Below, one piece after another: positions 7,485 through 8,254 of a stretch of DNA of 8,254 nucleotides. Origin of the DNA: an uncultured Prevotella sp. (lineage in GTDB: Bacteria > Bacteroidota > Bacteroidia > Bacteroidales > Bacteroidaceae); NCBI GenBank assembly GCA_947303825.1, contig CAMYZK010000102.1, positions 1 to 8,254 of the forward strand, read 5' to 3'. The first letter of the stretch is position 1, and each line of letters opens with the position of its first letter. The position numbers and the translations under genes are program-made. Under the pieces are notes generated by a model, which worked only from the letters and a program-made list of their open reading frames with translations, made no database searches and was not told the DNA's origin.

Positions 7485-7523
7485 AAAAGCGATGAACTAA
7501 CAAAGTTCGTCGTTTTTGCTTTT
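7485..7523 (+). terminator. Intrinsic terminator after tRNA-Lys
   Basis: AAAAGCGATGAACT (7485-7498) pairs with AGTTCGTCGTTTTT (7504-7517) as a continuous 14-bp stem with two G:U pairs and the loop AACAA. The 3' arm ends in five Ts, followed by GCTTTTA. It begins 11 bases after the mature tRNA end. The U-rich 3' arm pairs with an A-run, as in A-tract/U-tract terminators that can also work on the opposite strand. Confidence 0.8.
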
Positions 7524-7525
7524 AA

Positions 7526-7545
7526 TAGCGGGGAGAGAGCCGCTA
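7526..7545 (+). other. Short hairpin TAGCGG/CCGCTA
   Basis: TAGCGG (7526-7531) and CCGCTA (7540-7545) pair perfectly over an eight-base purine loop (GGAGAGAG), immediately after the tRNA terminator. No T-run follows; instead comes a small ACTA/ACTAA run. Function unknown. Confidence 0.4.
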
Positions 7546-7559
7546 ACTAACTAATATTA

Positions 7560-7626
7560 AGATAGTTCTGTAGCATGAAAATATTGTTTAACCATGCAGT
7601 TCGTTTGGACAGAATTGGAACTATCT
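7560..7626 (+). repeat. 9-bp inverted repeat enclosing a smaller hairpin
   Basis: AGATAGTTC (7560-7568) and GAACTATCT (7618-7626) are perfect inverted copies 49 bases apart. Between them GCATG (7573-7577) and CATGC (7593-7597) form a second, nested inverted repeat with a 15-base loop. The structure covers the start of the possible 42-codon ORF. It could be a structured RNA, a protein-binding site, or chance in A+T-rich DNA. Confidence 0.5.
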
Positions 7627-7703
7627 GGACTCTCTTGGACAGAAATGTTTTACCATTTGTCTTACCTATAACAAAGAATGTCTTACCAGAATTAGGCTTT
7701 TAG
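7575..7703 (+). CDS. Possible small ORF of 42 codons with in-frame repeats, function unknown
   Basis: ATG 7575 to TAG 7701-7703 gives a 42-residue peptide beginning MKILFNHAVRLDRIGTIW and ending ITKNVLPELGF. It carries two LDR motifs 10 residues apart (from the repeated TTGGACAGAA) and three VLP motifs (codons at 7647, 7659 and 7680), all in the same frame. It ends four bases before the convergent HNH gene stop. I recognise no family. No clear promoter or ribosome-binding site is visible, and the start lies inside an inverted repeat. It may be a genuine small protein, a remnant of a longer gene, or a chance opening; the last is quite possible at this length. Confidence 0.25.
   Translation: MKILFNHAVRLDRIGTIWTLLDRNVLPFVLPITKNVLPELGF
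7605..7687 (+). repeat. Clustered short direct repeats (TTGGACAGAA and TGTCTTACC)
   Basis: TTGGACAGAA occurs at 7605-7614 and 7635-7644, and a shortened TCTGGAC at 7624-7630 lies between them. TGTCTTACC occurs at 7658-7666 and 7679-7687, with a variant TGTTTTACC at 7646-7654. All spacings between the full TTGGACAGAA copies (30) and the three TACC-type copies (12 and 21) are multiples of three. Confidence 0.6.
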
Positions 7704-7707
7704 CCCA

Positions 7708-8154
7708 CTAATAGCTACTAATTCTTGTGTAATATAAATAATGCACCAAGACATTGATGGGAGGCCATTCTTTTCTAATGGTAAAGTACCACTCAAACAA
7801 GTCTAGCTTACCCTTTGAAGAGTTGCATTCCTTGCAGACCATGATGATATTATCCAAATCGTTGGCACCGCCCTTGCTCCTTGGGAATACATGGTCTTTT
7901 GTCAGTTTCGAGGGTTCCATTTCCTTACCACAATACCAGCAGTAGTTGTTCTCCTTAATCTTCGTGATGTTGAACTCAAAGAGATCATGAATATTCCAAA
8001 GCCCTTCCTTATATGCTTTGAATGCCTTGGCTCGTATCATGTAACACATGCGGTCGTACTTTGGCTTACCATCCTTCAGCGCATAGTGCAGCATTTGTAG
8101 GTTGGCATAAGCATAGTAAAGATACTCGCCAAAATTCTGAAAGGTTTTATTCAT
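7708..8154 (-). CDS. HNH endonuclease family protein
   Basis: This 148-residue protein has an N-terminal helical part (about 1-65) rich in aromatic and lysine residues, then an HNH zinc-finger nuclease core. The first zinc pair is CWYC (Cys72, Cys75), the metal/catalytic segment is LTKDHVFPRSKGG (Asp87, His88), Asn98 and Asn102 follow, and the second zinc pair is CKEC (Cys107, Cys110) followed by NSSKG. These match the McrA-like/phage-type HNH layout (CxxC...DHxxPxSxGG...N...CxxCNxxKG). HNH proteins nick or cut DNA in restriction systems, phages and mobile elements; the target here is unknown. Translation probably depends on the upstream gene, since ATG 8154 lies within that gene's last codons (ATGAATAA overlap). 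The DNA is visibly richer in A+T than the starch genes, consistent with acquisition. The tail after residue 130 is short and could be shortened relative to relatives. Confidence 0.88.
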   Translation of the reverse strand: MNKTFQNFGEYLYYAYANLQMLHYALKDGKPKYDRMCYMIRAKAFKAYKEGLWNIHDLFEFNITKIKENNYCWYCGKEMEPSKLTKDHVFPRSKGGANDLDNIIMVCKECNSSKGKLDLFEWYFTIRKEWPPINVLVHYLYYTRISSY

Positions 8155-8254
8155 TGAATTTCAAGAAGATAATATTTTGCTGCTCTGGGTCGGTGATACC
8201 GTAATGAGCAAGAATCATCAAGTCAAGTTCATGTTCTTTTTCTTCAGTGGACTG
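8147..8254 (-). CDS. C-terminal end of an unidentified protein upstream of the HNH gene (partial, 5' end outside window)
   Basis: On the minus strand, from the window edge at 8254, an open frame of 35 codons ends at TAA (8149-8147). It begins QSTEEKEHELDLMILAHYG and ends in IIFLKFNE. Charged residues followed by 'LDxxIxxxYGIxDPE' recall the C-terminal segment of some Eco57I-like or Class I DNA methyltransferase/restriction proteins ('iDxlVxxlYgLtxeE'), but the match is faint and from memory. Its stop overlaps the HNH start by eight bases, so the two are almost surely one transcription unit with coupled translation. A modification or restriction subunit is one possibility; a phage or mobile-element protein is another. 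Confidence 0.6.
   Translation of the reverse strand, partial: QSTEEKEHELDLMILAHYGITDPEQQNIIFLKFNE

Noticed and set aside
7594..7671. Alternative frame starting at ATG 7594 (25 codons, MQFVWTELELSG...)
   Set aside because: It is shorter than the overlapping 42-codon frame and has no initiation signal. The repeats give WTE twice, so neither frame is proven, but the longer one is listed.
7546..7703. CRISPR-like array from the clustered short repeats
   Set aside because: The repeats are only 9-10 bases, irregularly spaced, and lack a constant repeat/spacer structure.

Overview
The window looks like a chromosomal segment of a Prevotella-like member of the Bacteroidales. The evidence is two Bacteroidota-type promoter signals (TAnnTTTG), start codons without a clear Shine-Dalgarno sequence, a pectin lyase carrying a C-terminal tail that resembles a type IX secretion sorting signal, and a long 4-alpha-glucanotransferase with starch-binding modules in front. 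The genus is an inference from protein character; no search was run.

Bases 1-2676 hold the last 47 codons of a gene that resembles the C-terminus of a type I pullulanase, followed after 41 bases by a PL11 rhamnogalacturonan lyase gene. The 64 bases around the junction are an imperfect 32-bp tandem duplication. The lyase gene is broken by an apparent one-base deletion near base 417, which separates the signal peptide and first strands (188-463) from the catalytic body (to 2676). Bases 2677-2806 carry a Bacteroidota promoter for the next gene.

Bases 2807-7233 hold a 583-residue phosphoglucomutase/phosphomannomutase and an 851-residue DPE2-type 4-alpha-glucanotransferase (malQ). They are separated by a large nested hairpin. 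With the possible pullulanase they form a starch/maltodextrin set: debranching, glucan transfer that releases glucose, and interconversion of glucose 1-phosphate and glucose 6-phosphate. The pectin lyase shares the locus but not the pathway.

Bases 7234-7545 are non-coding except for a tRNA-Lys (CUU). Its promoter is an almost textbook Bacteroidota promoter and it is followed by a strong terminator.

Bases 7546-8254 differ in character. They are visibly richer in A+T and hold a repeat-rich stretch with a possible 42-codon ORF. On the minus strand follow a small HNH nuclease gene and, overlapping its start by 8 bases, the end of an upstream gene whose C-terminus faintly resembles that of DNA methyltransferase/restriction proteins. 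This looks like the edge of an accessory, possibly defence-related, block beside a tRNA gene. Most of it lies outside the window, so its identity is unresolved. No CRISPR array, transposase or rRNA was seen.
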